Shown piece by piece: positions 14,234-22,200 of a stretch of DNA of 64,000 nucleotides (the stretch's first letter is position 1; each line of letters begins with the position of its first letter). The notes beneath the pieces were generated by a model. The model was not told where the DNA came from. It searched no databases and was given only the letters and a program-made list of their open reading frames with translations. Origin of the DNA: Nocardioides silvaticus (lineage in GTDB: Bacteria > Actinomycetota > Actinomycetes > Propionibacteriales > Nocardioidaceae). Both the position numbers and the translations under genes were made by a program. Location: contig NZ_QGDD01000001.1 in NCBI RefSeq assembly GCF_003160695.1, positions 372,001 through 436,000 of the forward strand, in the 5' to 3' direction.

Positions 14234-15100
14234 TCAGCCGTGCACCAGGTGCAGCCGCGGCCGCCGAGGCTGCTCGGCGGGCGCCTCCAGCTGCCGCATC
14301 CGCTCGAGCGTCATCGGGTGCCCGAAGCGCCGCAGCAGGCCCGCCAGCACGGGACCGAGGCCGAGTGCGAGCACGAACCGGTCTGCCTCGGCCTCGATGC
14401 GGAGCTCGATGCGCCGGCTGGCCGCCGGCACCAGGTAGGTCAGCGCGATGACCGCGCCGCCGAGAAGCCCAGGCGCGGCCCGGCCCTCGGCGAGCGACTG
14501 CACCACGCAGATGACCCCCACGACGCCCCGCAGTGTCCAGGCCAGCCGCATGAACGGAAGCCAGGCGAACGCCCGGCCCACGCCGCGGAACGTCGCCACC
14601 ATCACCCGCCACGGCGTCGTCGCTGCGAGCATAGCCAGTTCCAGCTTCGGCCGGAGCGCCTGATGTCGGCCGACAGCATGAGCCACCGCGGCGGCCGCCT
14701 CCGCGCCAGCCACGCCGCCGCGGTACGTCGCCTCGACAAGCCCGGGACTGACCACCACGGTGTGCCGGCCGATCGCCACCGCCACCGGGGTGCTCGGCCG
14801 CTGTACACGGCGTACGAACAGCGCGCCGACGTCGACGCCGCGGCCGCCCAGCTCGGCCAGCACCGGTGCCAGCACGCCGTACTCGGCCTCGGTCGCCGGC
14901 CGCGACCTGGTCAGCGCGGCGATCGCCGGCTCCTGCAGCTGCCCGAGCGCGAGCGCGACCAGCAGGCCGCCCGCAGCCATGAACACCACCAGGCCAAGTG
15001 CCGGCGGGAGCAGGGCGCACACGACCACGGTGAGGACGAAGCTCACCAGCAGTGCCGGCCCCAGCGTCACCACCCTCAGCGCGGTCATCGGGAACCACAT
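14234..15100 (-). CDS. Degenerate M48-like membrane protein
   Basis: A protein of 288 residues with two N-terminal membrane helices (VTLGPALLVSFVLTVVVCALL and GLVVFMAAGGLLVALALG), then an M48-like soluble core and further hydrophobic segments (VVGVICVVQSLAEG, LLGGAVIALTYLVP). The place of the HExxH zinc motif reads AHAVGRH, where glutamate and the second histidine are lost. The later IEAEADRFVLALG segment matches the E..ADR part of M48 peptidases. It is therefore probably not an active protease. The start ATG 15100 has a strong GGAGGAGG ribosome binding site. The gene is the only one on this strand between 10220 and the integrase end, and is divergent from the gene at 15318. Confidence 0.65.
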   Translation of the reverse strand: MWFPMTALRVVTLGPALLVSFVLTVVVCALLPPALGLVVFMAAGGLLVALALGQLQEPAIAALTRSRPATEAEYGVLAPVLAELGGRGVDVGALFVRRVQRPSTPVAVAIGRHTVVVSPGLVEATYRGGVAGAEAAAAVAHAVGRHQALRPKLELAMLAATTPWRVMVATFRGVGRAFAWLPFMRLAWTLRGVVGVICVVQSLAEGRAAPGLLGGAVIALTYLVPAASRRIELRIEAEADRFVLALGLGPVLAGLLRRFGHPMTLERMRQLEAPAEQPRRPRLHLVHG

Positions 15101-15155
15101 CTCGACCCTCCTCCATCTTTCAGCACTAGTGCGGATCTCTTGACTTTGCTCGCGG

Positions 15156-15193
15156 TGATCGTCCGACACCCGCCGGACGACATAGGCGAACGA
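15156..15193 (+). promoter_or_regulatory. Bipartite element motif, copy D
   Basis: TGATCGT (15156-15162), 20 bp, then TAGGCGAACGA (15183-15193). It lies in the divergent gap 15101-15317 and points to the gene starting at 15318, 125 bp away. A CACTAGTG palindrome (15124-15131) lies 24 bp upstream of its left half, as it does (25 bp) for copy F. Confidence 0.65.
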
Positions 15194-15229
15194 GACCAGT
15201 TTGTGCCCAGGTGCCGACAGCACCCCGAG

Positions 15230-15238
15230 TTATCCACA
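15230..15238 (+). promoter_or_regulatory. Perfect DnaA box TTATCCACA
   Basis: An exact match to the classical DnaA box, located between motif copy D and the GTG start at 15318. It is the strongest of the four TATCCACA sites in the element. Confidence 0.55.
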
Positions 15239-15317
15239 GCCCGCCGCTCGGCGCAGCGGGCCGCGGCCGGGACATGGGTTCATGGGCCAGACCGACCCCC
15301 ACCCGAAAGGAACGCCC

Positions 15318-15686
15318 GTGGACACCCTCAACGCTGACGGCACCTGGGACCGCCTCGGCTCGATCGCCCAGCTGCTGCACCAGGCCGCTACCCAGGTGTG
15401 GACCGACGCCGACGCGGCCGCCGCCGACTCGCCGCTCCACGACCTCGGGCTGGGTGTCTACCTCGCCCACTCCCGGGCCAGCGCCCTGCTGCCGGACGAC
15501 TACGAGCTTCCCGAGGACGTCGACCTGCTCGCCGACCTCGAGGAGCGCACCCCGCTGCAGCTGCTCACCGAGGCAGAGGAGTTGACCCGCCCCCTGCCGC
15601 TGCACCAGCCGGACCTGGTCCACGGCTCGCAGCTGGTCGTCGACCTGTGCGACCTCATCCGGGAAGCCCGCGGCCTTGGCTACTGA
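15318..15686 (+). CDS. Hypothetical acidic protein of the mobile element
   Basis: A protein of 122 residues starting at GTG 15318, with GAAAGGAA just before it; this is preferred to the upstream ATG near 15282, which lacks a ribosome binding site. It is acidic and mostly helical (LGSIAQLLHQAATQVWTDADAAAADSPLHDLGLGVYLAHSRASALL). The C-terminal half continues in the same style (LVVDLCDLIREARGLGY). No motif is recognised. The last codons overlap the start of the next, larger gene, so the two are probably coupled. Confidence 0.6.
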   Translation: MDTLNADGTWDRLGSIAQLLHQAATQVWTDADAAAADSPLHDLGLGVYLAHSRASALLPDDYELPEDVDLLADLEERTPLQLLTEAEELTRPLPLHQPDLVHGSQLVVDLCDLIREARGLGY

Positions 15687-17247
15687 CCTGCGCCCCGCGT
15701 ACGCGGACATCGACGAGGAGCTGTTCGACGTCGACCAGATCCCGATGACCTCGCGCGACGTGCGCAGCGTCGGCGAGATGCTCTTCGACGTCGACTACCT
15801 GGCCCGCCAGCTGCTCATGGACGTCGGAGGCGACGACGCCGGCACCCTGCTACGCAGCTGGCCGACCATGGTCGCGGCCGCGGAGGACCTGTGGGCCTCC
15901 CTGCCCGGCCGGCGACCAGGCGTCGACGAGCGCGACCGCCCCATCACCAGCCTCTCCGCCCAGGCCGCGACCATCGAGTCCAGCCTGTCCGGCCGGAAGG
16001 CCTGGCCAGGTCAGGGCCCGACCAACCCGCGCGTCGACCAGATGGCCCAGACCCTCCTCAACGCCGCCGCCCTGGTCCGCCGGTACGGCGCCGAGATCCC
16101 CCACGAGCAGACCGAGGCTCACCGCGACCTCGAGGCGACCCGCACCAGGATCATGCATGGCCTCTACTTGACCGCCCACGCCGTCAACGTCGCCCTGCAC
16201 GACAACGGCCGCGACCGCGTCACCGACGCCCGCGAGTCAGGCCGCCGCGTCCAACTGGCCCAGCACCATTCCCCCTACGCGGTGGCACCCATCGGGGTCT
16301 GGGTCGACCGGCTGGCCGCGTGCGAGAACACCGCCCGCAGCTACCTGACCGACCGGTTCCCGCACGCCCTCACCGGCGAGGCCATCCGGCCCGTCGACGA
16401 CCCGGGTCGACTGGCCCAGGCGCTCGGCAACTGGGACATCCAGTCCCACCGTGCCCTGGCCCGCGACCTCGCGCCGGCCAACATCCTGCTCATCGCCCGC
16501 ACCCAAGGACTCATCGCCGGCGCCAGCATGGTCCTTGTCGACGCGGCCGCCACCGCCGGCGTCCTCGAGCCCTCGGAGCGGCTGGTCCCCGCGATCGCCG
16601 ACGCAGGGCGATCCTGGAGCAACCTGGCCAGCCGCTGGGGCGACCTCGCTCCCCCAGGCGCCCGCCTCGCGGAGCCCCTGGCCCGCGCAGCCGCGGAAGT
16701 CCGAGCCGCCTACCGCCAGATCACCCACGACACCACCACGCTGGCGACACCAGAGGTCATCGCCACCCGGCCCGGGCTCCCCCAGGCCACTGTGGCGACC
16801 CTCCGAGCGATCGAGGCCGGCTCCGAGCTCGCGCACGTCGTCGCCGAGAAGGCCAACATCCCCAACCTGACCGGCCCAGCGCGTGCCCTGTCCCGACGAG
16901 CGCACAACGACGTCGAGTCCGGGCTGGCCACCCCGCCCGCCGAGGGCGACGTCGTCTGGGTCTCCCCGGCCGACATCCTCGCCCGACGTGCCGTCAGAGT
17001 GCCGCAACCGGTACGGGAGACCCTGCGCTCGGCAAGTACCGCAACCGCGGCCGCCGCATCCACCGCGGCAGCCGCTGCGATGCTCGCGCACTCCAACTGC
17101 CCTAGCCATCGGCCCGACGGGCGATCAACGACCGCCCACGCGCAGTCTGACGCCGACGTCACCTCGGCCTTTTCGCCGCAGCACGGCGTGCCACCCAGAA
17201 AGCCGCCCAGCATTGATCGCTCGGCACCCGGTGGACCACTTAGGTGA
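15676..17247 (+). CDS. Large hypothetical helical protein of the mobile element
   Basis: A protein of about 523 residues, start TTG 15676 (overlapping the upstream stop) or a later ATG at 15745. The body is helical with many alanines; segments such as VDQMAQTLLNAAALVRRYG and HRDLEATRTRIMHGLYLTAHAVNVAL suggest a multi-helix bundle. Near the C-terminus is a short hydrophobic alanine run (ASTATAAAASTAAAAAMLA), followed by a polar proline-rich tail. No enzymatic motif, signal peptide or clear membrane span is visible. The 3' end carries motif copy E inside the coding sequence. Function unknown; it is one of the largest proteins of the element outside the tad operon. Confidence 0.65.
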   Translation: MATDLRPAYADIDEELFDVDQIPMTSRDVRSVGEMLFDVDYLARQLLMDVGGDDAGTLLRSWPTMVAAAEDLWASLPGRRPGVDERDRPITSLSAQAATIESSLSGRKAWPGQGPTNPRVDQMAQTLLNAAALVRRYGAEIPHEQTEAHRDLEATRTRIMHGLYLTAHAVNVALHDNGRDRVTDARESGRRVQLAQHHSPYAVAPIGVWVDRLAACENTARSYLTDRFPHALTGEAIRPVDDPGRLAQALGNWDIQSHRALARDLAPANILLIARTQGLIAGASMVLVDAAATAGVLEPSERLVPAIADAGRSWSNLASRWGDLAPPGARLAEPLARAAAEVRAAYRQITHDTTTLATPEVIATRPGLPQATVATLRAIEAGSELAHVVAEKANIPNLTGPARALSRRAHNDVESGLATPPAEGDVVWVSPADILARRAVRVPQPVRETLRSASTATAAAASTAAAAAMLAHSNCPSHRPDGRSTTAHAQSDADVTSAFSPQHGVPPRKPPSIDRSAPGGPLR

Positions 17248-17251
17248 CCAT
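17214..17251 (+). promoter_or_regulatory. Bipartite element motif, copy E (upstream of xis-int)
   Basis: TGATCGC (17214-17220), 20 bp, then TAGGTGACCAT (17241-17251). It overlaps the end of the preceding gene and precedes the excisionase-like gene at 17313 and the integrase gene at 17772. It ties excision/integration functions to the same signal as the tad operon. Confidence 0.7.
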
Positions 17252-17312
17252 CAGACACCAGCGTGGGCTTGGAACCACCCGAGACCCACCACAGCAGGTC
17301 GGAGGACACGAG

Positions 17313-17744
17313 ATGGAAACCGTGAAGGAGACCCTCACCGTTGGCGGTCACCGGACACTCGCTGCCCAGGAGAGCGAACGCATCCCCGAGGACGCAGGCG
17401 CAGACCCCGACGAGCGACGCCTGACAGAACGCGGCCGGTTCGTACTCACCCCTGCCACAATGAACATTGCCCAGGCGGCTGCCTACATCGGGATCGCAAA
17501 GTCGACGCTCTATACGTGGCGCACGCGACGCCCGGGGTTCGGACCACGCGCGGTGAAGGCGGGCGGCGCACTGCGGTACCGCCGTTCCGATCTCGATGCA
17601 TGGATCGAGGCCCACGCTGAGACGCTGGACCTCCAGGCCGAAACGGACATCGACGATGACGGTCGACGCTCGGGGGGCGACCAGCAAGCAAGGTCCCGCA
17701 CACTAGGTTCCATGTCACGACGCTCCCGTCCGCGGCATCCCTAG
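17313..17744 (+). CDS. Excisionase-like protein with MerR-type helix-turn-helix
   Basis: A protein of 143 residues. The central part (about 50-105) has the MerR/excisionase-type helix-turn-helix: LTPATMNIAQAAAYIGIAKSTLYTWRTRR, then GFGPRAVKAGGALRYRRSDLDAWIEAH, the wing and last helix typical of DNA-binding excisionases. The N-terminal 45 residues and C-terminal 35 are charged and disordered. Start ATG 17313 is preceded by GGAGGA at six bases; a longer frame would begin at 17244 inside motif copy E. It lies 27 bp before the integrase gene and probably directs excision or controls integrase expression. Motif copy E is its presumptive promoter. Confidence 0.8.
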   Translation: METVKETLTVGGHRTLAAQESERIPEDAGADPDERRLTERGRFVLTPATMNIAQAAAYIGIAKSTLYTWRTRRPGFGPRAVKAGGALRYRRSDLDAWIEAHAETLDLQAETDIDDDGRRSGGDQQARSRTLGSMSRRSRPRHP

Positions 17745-17771
17745 CAGCTCAGAGGTCAAGAAGGAACGCAC

Positions 17772-18950
17772 ATGGCTCGCCCCCCGCTCCCCATCGGAAC
17801 ATTCGGGAGCATCACAACGAGAGAGGTACGCCCTGGCGTGTACCGCGCGCGAACCCGCTTCCGAGACTTCGACGGCGTCACGCGCGAGATCAAGGGGACC
17901 GGTCGAAGCGCCGCCGCCGCAGTACGAGAACTCAAGACCAAGATCGCCGACCGAAGCGCCCCGTCCGGCGACCTCATCGGCCCCGACATGCGAATCAGCC
18001 AGGTGGCTGACATCTGGCTCTCGCTGTATCGCGCCGAGCAGCGCTCCGAAGCAACTACCGCAAACGAATACCAACGCATCATCGAGAACGTCATCAATCC
18101 AGCCATCGGCAACATCCGCCTGCGGGAGGCAACAGCTGGGCGCCTGGAACGGCTAATCAGGTCGCAGGACTCCCACAGCCGCCGCAAGAAGACCAAGACG
18201 GTGCTCAAGATGATGTTCGACGCCGCGGTCATCGACGACGCACTCCCAGCCAACCCGGTCTCCTCCACATCACGGCTTCGAGGCCAGAAGAAGGACGTCC
18301 AAGCGCTCTCGGTGGAGGACCTCAACGCCGTCCGATCTGCCGTGGACTCCTGGATGACCAAGAAGCGGCCAGGCCCAAAGCCGAACCAGGACATGCCCGA
18401 CATCATTGACCTGCTACTCGCCACGGGCTGCCGGATCGGAGAAGTACTCGCCATCCGATGGACGGACATCGACTTGAGTGCGACACCACCGACCGTGTCA
18501 ATCAGCGGGACGATCAAGACGGAGACGGGAAAGGGCACCTACCGCAAGCCCAAGCCGAAGTCCGACGCTTCAAAGCGCACCATCGCCCTGCCGCCGTTCG
18601 CAGTCGATGTTCTGATGAGGCGACGTATCGAGCAACGACCGAACCACTACAACGCGGTCTTCGCCACCCGCAACGGCACATGGCACCAAGTCGGCAACAT
18701 CGAGCGCCGGTGGCGCACGATCCGAGCAGACACAGGCTTCGACTGGGTGACACCACACACCTTCCGCAAGACCGTCGCGACCTTGATCGACCGCCTAGTT
18801 GACTCGGACACCGCAGCCCGCGTTCTCGGCCACTCCTCAGACGCGATCACCAAAGAGTTCTACATCGAGAAGGACAGGACGACACCCGACGTGACGCACA
18901 TCCTTCAGTCCTTCGCCGGCAAAGCCACGTCGACCAACTCGGACGCCTGA
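17772..18950 (+). CDS. int: Tyrosine recombinase (integrase) of the mobile element
   Basis: A protein of 392 residues with an N-terminal arm-binding domain (GTFGSITTREVRPGVYRARTRFRDFDG), a SAM-like core-binding domain (about 70-150), and the catalytic domain. Catalytic residues are visible: Arg in ATGCRIGEVLAIRW, Lys in KPKSDASKRTI, the HTFRK box, LGHSS, and the nucleophile Tyr in EFYIEK. It integrates and, with the excisionase, excises the element at the adjacent tRNA-fMet 3' end. Its G+C content is visibly lower than that of the neighbours. The gene points to the tRNA, about 165 bp away, the usual layout for tRNA-integrating elements. Confidence 0.95.
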   Translation: MARPPLPIGTFGSITTREVRPGVYRARTRFRDFDGVTREIKGTGRSAAAAVRELKTKIADRSAPSGDLIGPDMRISQVADIWLSLYRAEQRSEATTANEYQRIIENVINPAIGNIRLREATAGRLERLIRSQDSHSRRKKTKTVLKMMFDAAVIDDALPANPVSSTSRLRGQKKDVQALSVEDLNAVRSAVDSWMTKKRPGPKPNQDMPDIIDLLLATGCRIGEVLAIRWTDIDLSATPPTVSISGTIKTETGKGTYRKPKPKSDASKRTIALPPFAVDVLMRRRIEQRPNHYNAVFATRNGTWHQVGNIERRWRTIRADTGFDWVTPHTFRKTVATLIDRLVDSDTAARVLGHSSDAITKEFYIEKDRTTPDVTHILQSFAGKATSTNSDA

Positions 18951-19070
18951 CGTCCTCAGGCGGCCGCCTCGAGCGCAGCCCTGACCCCTCACCCCGGGTC
19001 ACAATGGGCCGCCAAGGCGAAGGTTTTCGGGACATAAACGCGACACAAGGCTATGTGACTCAAGAAACCA

Positions 19071-19110
19071 AGTGGCCCCCGATCTGCGTTTCCGCAGGTC
19101 AGGGGCCACT
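19071..19110 (-). terminator. Stem-loop downstream of tRNA-fMet
   Basis: A long hairpin with outer arms AGTGGCCCC (19071-19079) and GGGGCCACT (19102-19110) and an inner GA/CTGCG stem. It follows the 3' end of the minus-strand tRNA by six bases, with TTGGTTTC after the stem on that strand, so it is the likely terminator of the tRNA transcript. It could also lie within the att core region. Confidence 0.65.
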
Positions 19111-19116
19111 CTCTTG

Positions 19117-19190
19117 TAGCGGGGGCAGGATTTGAACCTGCGACCTCTGGGTTATGAGCCCAGCGAGCTACCGAGCTGCTCCACCCCGCG
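19117..19190 (-). tRNA. Initiator tRNA-fMet (anticodon CAT)
   Basis: The minus strand starts CGCGGGGTGGAGCAG and ends CCTGCCCCCGCTA, 74 nt without encoded CCA. Anticodon loop CTCATAA with a stem of CTGGG/CCCAG shows the three consecutive G-C pairs of initiator tRNAs. The first base pair is a C1:U72 mismatch, also an initiator feature. The 3' end faces the integrase gene, so the element uses this gene as its attachment site while leaving it intact. The stretch 18951-19252 otherwise holds only the terminator hairpin. Confidence 0.95.
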
Positions 19191-19252
19191 TCGGTGAAAC
19201 CAACGTTACGGCATGGGGTGGAGCCGTTCCAAATCGGTAGGGCTCGCTCTCG

Positions 19253-22200
19253 TCACTCCTCGGGCGTCTCCTCGGTGGCCGACTCGTCGGGCGCTTCGCC
19301 GGCTGGTCGCTGCTCGGCCAGGTCGAGCGCGTCGGCGAGGGCCTCGCGGGCCACCTCCTGGAGCCGTCCCCAGGCCGCGAAGTCGCCTCTCGCGTAGGCG
19401 GCGTCGGCACGGTCGAAGGCGTCCTGGGCCGCCCTCAGGGCGTCGGCGATCTGCTCGTCGAGCGGCTTCTCCTCCTGGCCCGGGTCGTCGCCGTTGCCGT
19501 CAGGTCCGCCGCCGGGTCCCTCGTTGTTGCCGTTGTTGCCGCCACCCTGGTCGTTGTTGTCGAGCTCGATCCCCAGCGCGTTGGCCAGGGCCAGCGGGAT
19601 CGTGCGGCCGATGCCGACGGCAGCGCCGTAGCGCACGATGACGTACTGCAGGATCGGGTAGCTGGAGTCGGCGTTGGTGCGCACGGCGTAGACCGGTTGC
19701 ACGTAGATCAACCCGTCGTTGACGGGCACCGTCAGCAGGTTGCCGAACACCGGTGGTGTGTTGGCGACGACGAACGGCTGCAGCGTGTCGCGGACCTCCT
19801 CGTCCTGCTGCATCTCGTTGGCTGCCTGACCGGGGCCGAGCGCGCCCTCGTCGTTGGTCTCGCGCAGCTCGATCTTGCCGAAGTCCTCGGACGTGGCGTC
19901 GGAGTTCACCGAGACGAACGCCGCCAGGTTGCCGCGGCCGCGCGGCACGAAGACCGAGGTCAGCGACCAGTCCGTCGAGGTTCCGTTCTGGGCGAAGAAC
20001 CGGTAGGGCGGCTGCTTGCTGTTGCCCGACTGCGGGTCGGTCGGGACCTCCCAGCGGTCGTTGCCCTGGTAGAAGTCGCCCGCGTCGGTGACGTGGTAAC
20101 GGGCTAGCTGATAGCGCTGCACCTTGAACAGGTCCTCGGGGTAGCGCAGGTGCTCCATCAGCGTCTCCGGGATCTCCGACTTCGGCTGGACCGTGTCGGG
20201 GAAGGCGCTCATCCACGTGCGGAGGATCGGGTCCTCCTCGTCCCAGGCGTACAGGTTGACGGTGCCGTCGTAGGCGTCGACGGTCGCCTTCACCGCGGAC
20301 CGCATGTAGTTGATCTCGTCGGTCGGCACCGTCTGCAGCCCGGTGTCGGTCTGCAGCGAGTCGTCGATCATCGACTCGAACGACTCCCGCTCTGCGTTCG
20401 GGTAGCGGTCGGTCGTCGTGTAGCCGTCGAGGATCCACTGGATCCGGCCGTCGACGATGGCCGGGTAGGGGTCGCTGTCGACCGTGAGCCACGGCGCGAC
20501 CTTCTCGACCCGGGTCTGCGGGTCGCGGTTGTAGAGCACCTTGGAGTTGCCGTTGACACGACCGGACAGGATGAAGTTCGGCTCGCCGAACTTGATGGCG
20601 TACATCAGCTGGCGGAAGGTGCTGCCGACCTCGACACCACCCTCGCCGTCGTACGTCGTCGCGGTGTCGCCGACCTCGGCCGCTGGGTCGCTCTCGTCGT
20701 CCGCCGAGTCCGTCTCCTCGTCGGTCGCGCCGTCCGTGGTCTCGTCGGTGGCCTCGTCGGTCGCGCCGTCCGTGGCCTCCTCGGTGGTCTGGTCGCTCGC
20801 CCCGTCGGTCGCGCCGTCGGTCGCGCCGTCGGTCGCGCCGTCGGTCGCGCCGTCCGTCGCGCCGTCCGTCGCGCCGTCCGTGGCGCCGTCGGTCGGCTCC
20901 TCCTCGGTCGGGTCGATCTCCTCGGTCGGGACCGGCTCGGCGTCGACCTCGTCGAGGCCGAGCTCGACGTCCTCGGCGTCCTCCGAGGCCTTGCCGACCA
21001 CGGAGTAGTCGGGGCTCTGCTCGCCGAAGTAGATGCGGTCCTCGAAGTCGAAGTCCTCGGACAGCACGTTGGAGGCGTTCTGGATGCCCTCGGCCCACAC
21101 CATCCGGCCGTTGGCCTCGTCGGTGGAGACCCGGTTGGCGTAGGCGGCGATGACGCCCTCGCCGTGGGTGTAGACGGTGTGCAGGTTCGACCAGTTGCGG
21201 TCGGAGTCGTTGATGCCCTGCTGGTCGAGCTCGCGGACGCCCAGCACCAACGGCGTCTCGACCTTCTGCTTGGTGACCGGGTCCTCGATCGTGTAGCGGT
21301 CGACGTCGAGCACCGGCGAGACGCTGTAGTAGAGCCGCGGCTGCTGGCGCTGCTCGAAGGTCTCGAAGACCTGCTTCGGGTCGACCACCGGCACCGCGGC
21401 GACCTCCTGGGTGAGGTCGTTCGGGTCGGCGTCCCCCTCGGGCACGGCGGTGACGTTCGTCGGTTCGACGTCGGAGATGTCGTAGGCCGTTCTCGTGGCG
21501 TCGATGTTGTGCTGGATGTAGCTCTCTTCCTTGTCCGCCTCGGTCGGCTTGACCTGGAAGTTCTGGACGATCGCCGGCCAGATCATGCCGAGCAGGATCG
21601 AGGACAGGACGAGCAGCGCGAGGCCCACCGACGGCAGCTGCCAGGTGCGCCGCCAGATGTTGAGGAAGAACAGCACCGCGCAGATCAGGGCGACACCCAT
21701 CAGGATGTTGCGCGCGGGGAGCACCGCGTTCTCCCCGGTGTAGTTCATGCCGGTGAAGAGGTTGTGGTCGTCGGTGACCAGGTCGAACCGGTCGAGGTAG
21801 TAGTCGACCCCCTTGGCCAGCACGAAGATGCCGAGCAGCACGGACAGCTGGACCTGCGCCGCACCGGACAGCCGGTCGTGCTGCACCTGCAGCCGGATCC
21901 CGCCGTACAGGTAGTGCACCACCGCGGTCGCGATGATCGCGACGATCGCGGCGGCCATCACGAAGTCGACGACGTAGTGCCACCACGGCAGGCTGAAGAC
22001 GTAGAAGCTGATGTCCTTGTCGAAGTACGGGTCCTTCTCGCCGAACGGCTCGGCGTGCCGCCAGAGCAGGTAGCTGCGCCAGTGCCCGATCGCGGAGGTG
22101 CCGGCGAAGATGCCGATGACGATCGAGACGCCGGCCAGCAGCCAGGTGCGGATCGGCGTGACGGCGTCGCGGTAGCGGTCGACGCTGCCGTCACCGCCGG

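Larger units (their letters stand above)
1..19190. mobile_element. Right part of a tRNA-fMet-integrated element carrying a Tad-type pilus locus
   Basis: The right border is set by the tyrosine recombinase next to the 3' end of the tRNA-fMet gene; the left border lies outside the window, so at least 19 kb is present. Shared promoter motif copies from 7.2 to 17.3 kb show that the tad operon and the small genes belong to the same unit as int and xis. No relaxase, TraB/FtsK-type translocase or phage structural gene is visible in this part, so whether it is conjugative, phage-like or a satellite cannot be decided here. Confidence 0.8.

Noticed and set aside
20795..20892. CRISPR-like or non-coding repeat
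   Set aside because: The 12-bp repeat lies in frame within the UPF0182 gene and encodes TDGA units.
19500..21986. Very long open frame on the minus strand inside the UPF0182 gene
   Set aside because: Arg/Ala/Pro-rich shadow frame typical of high-GC DNA; the overlapping frame is a recognisable UPF0182 protein.
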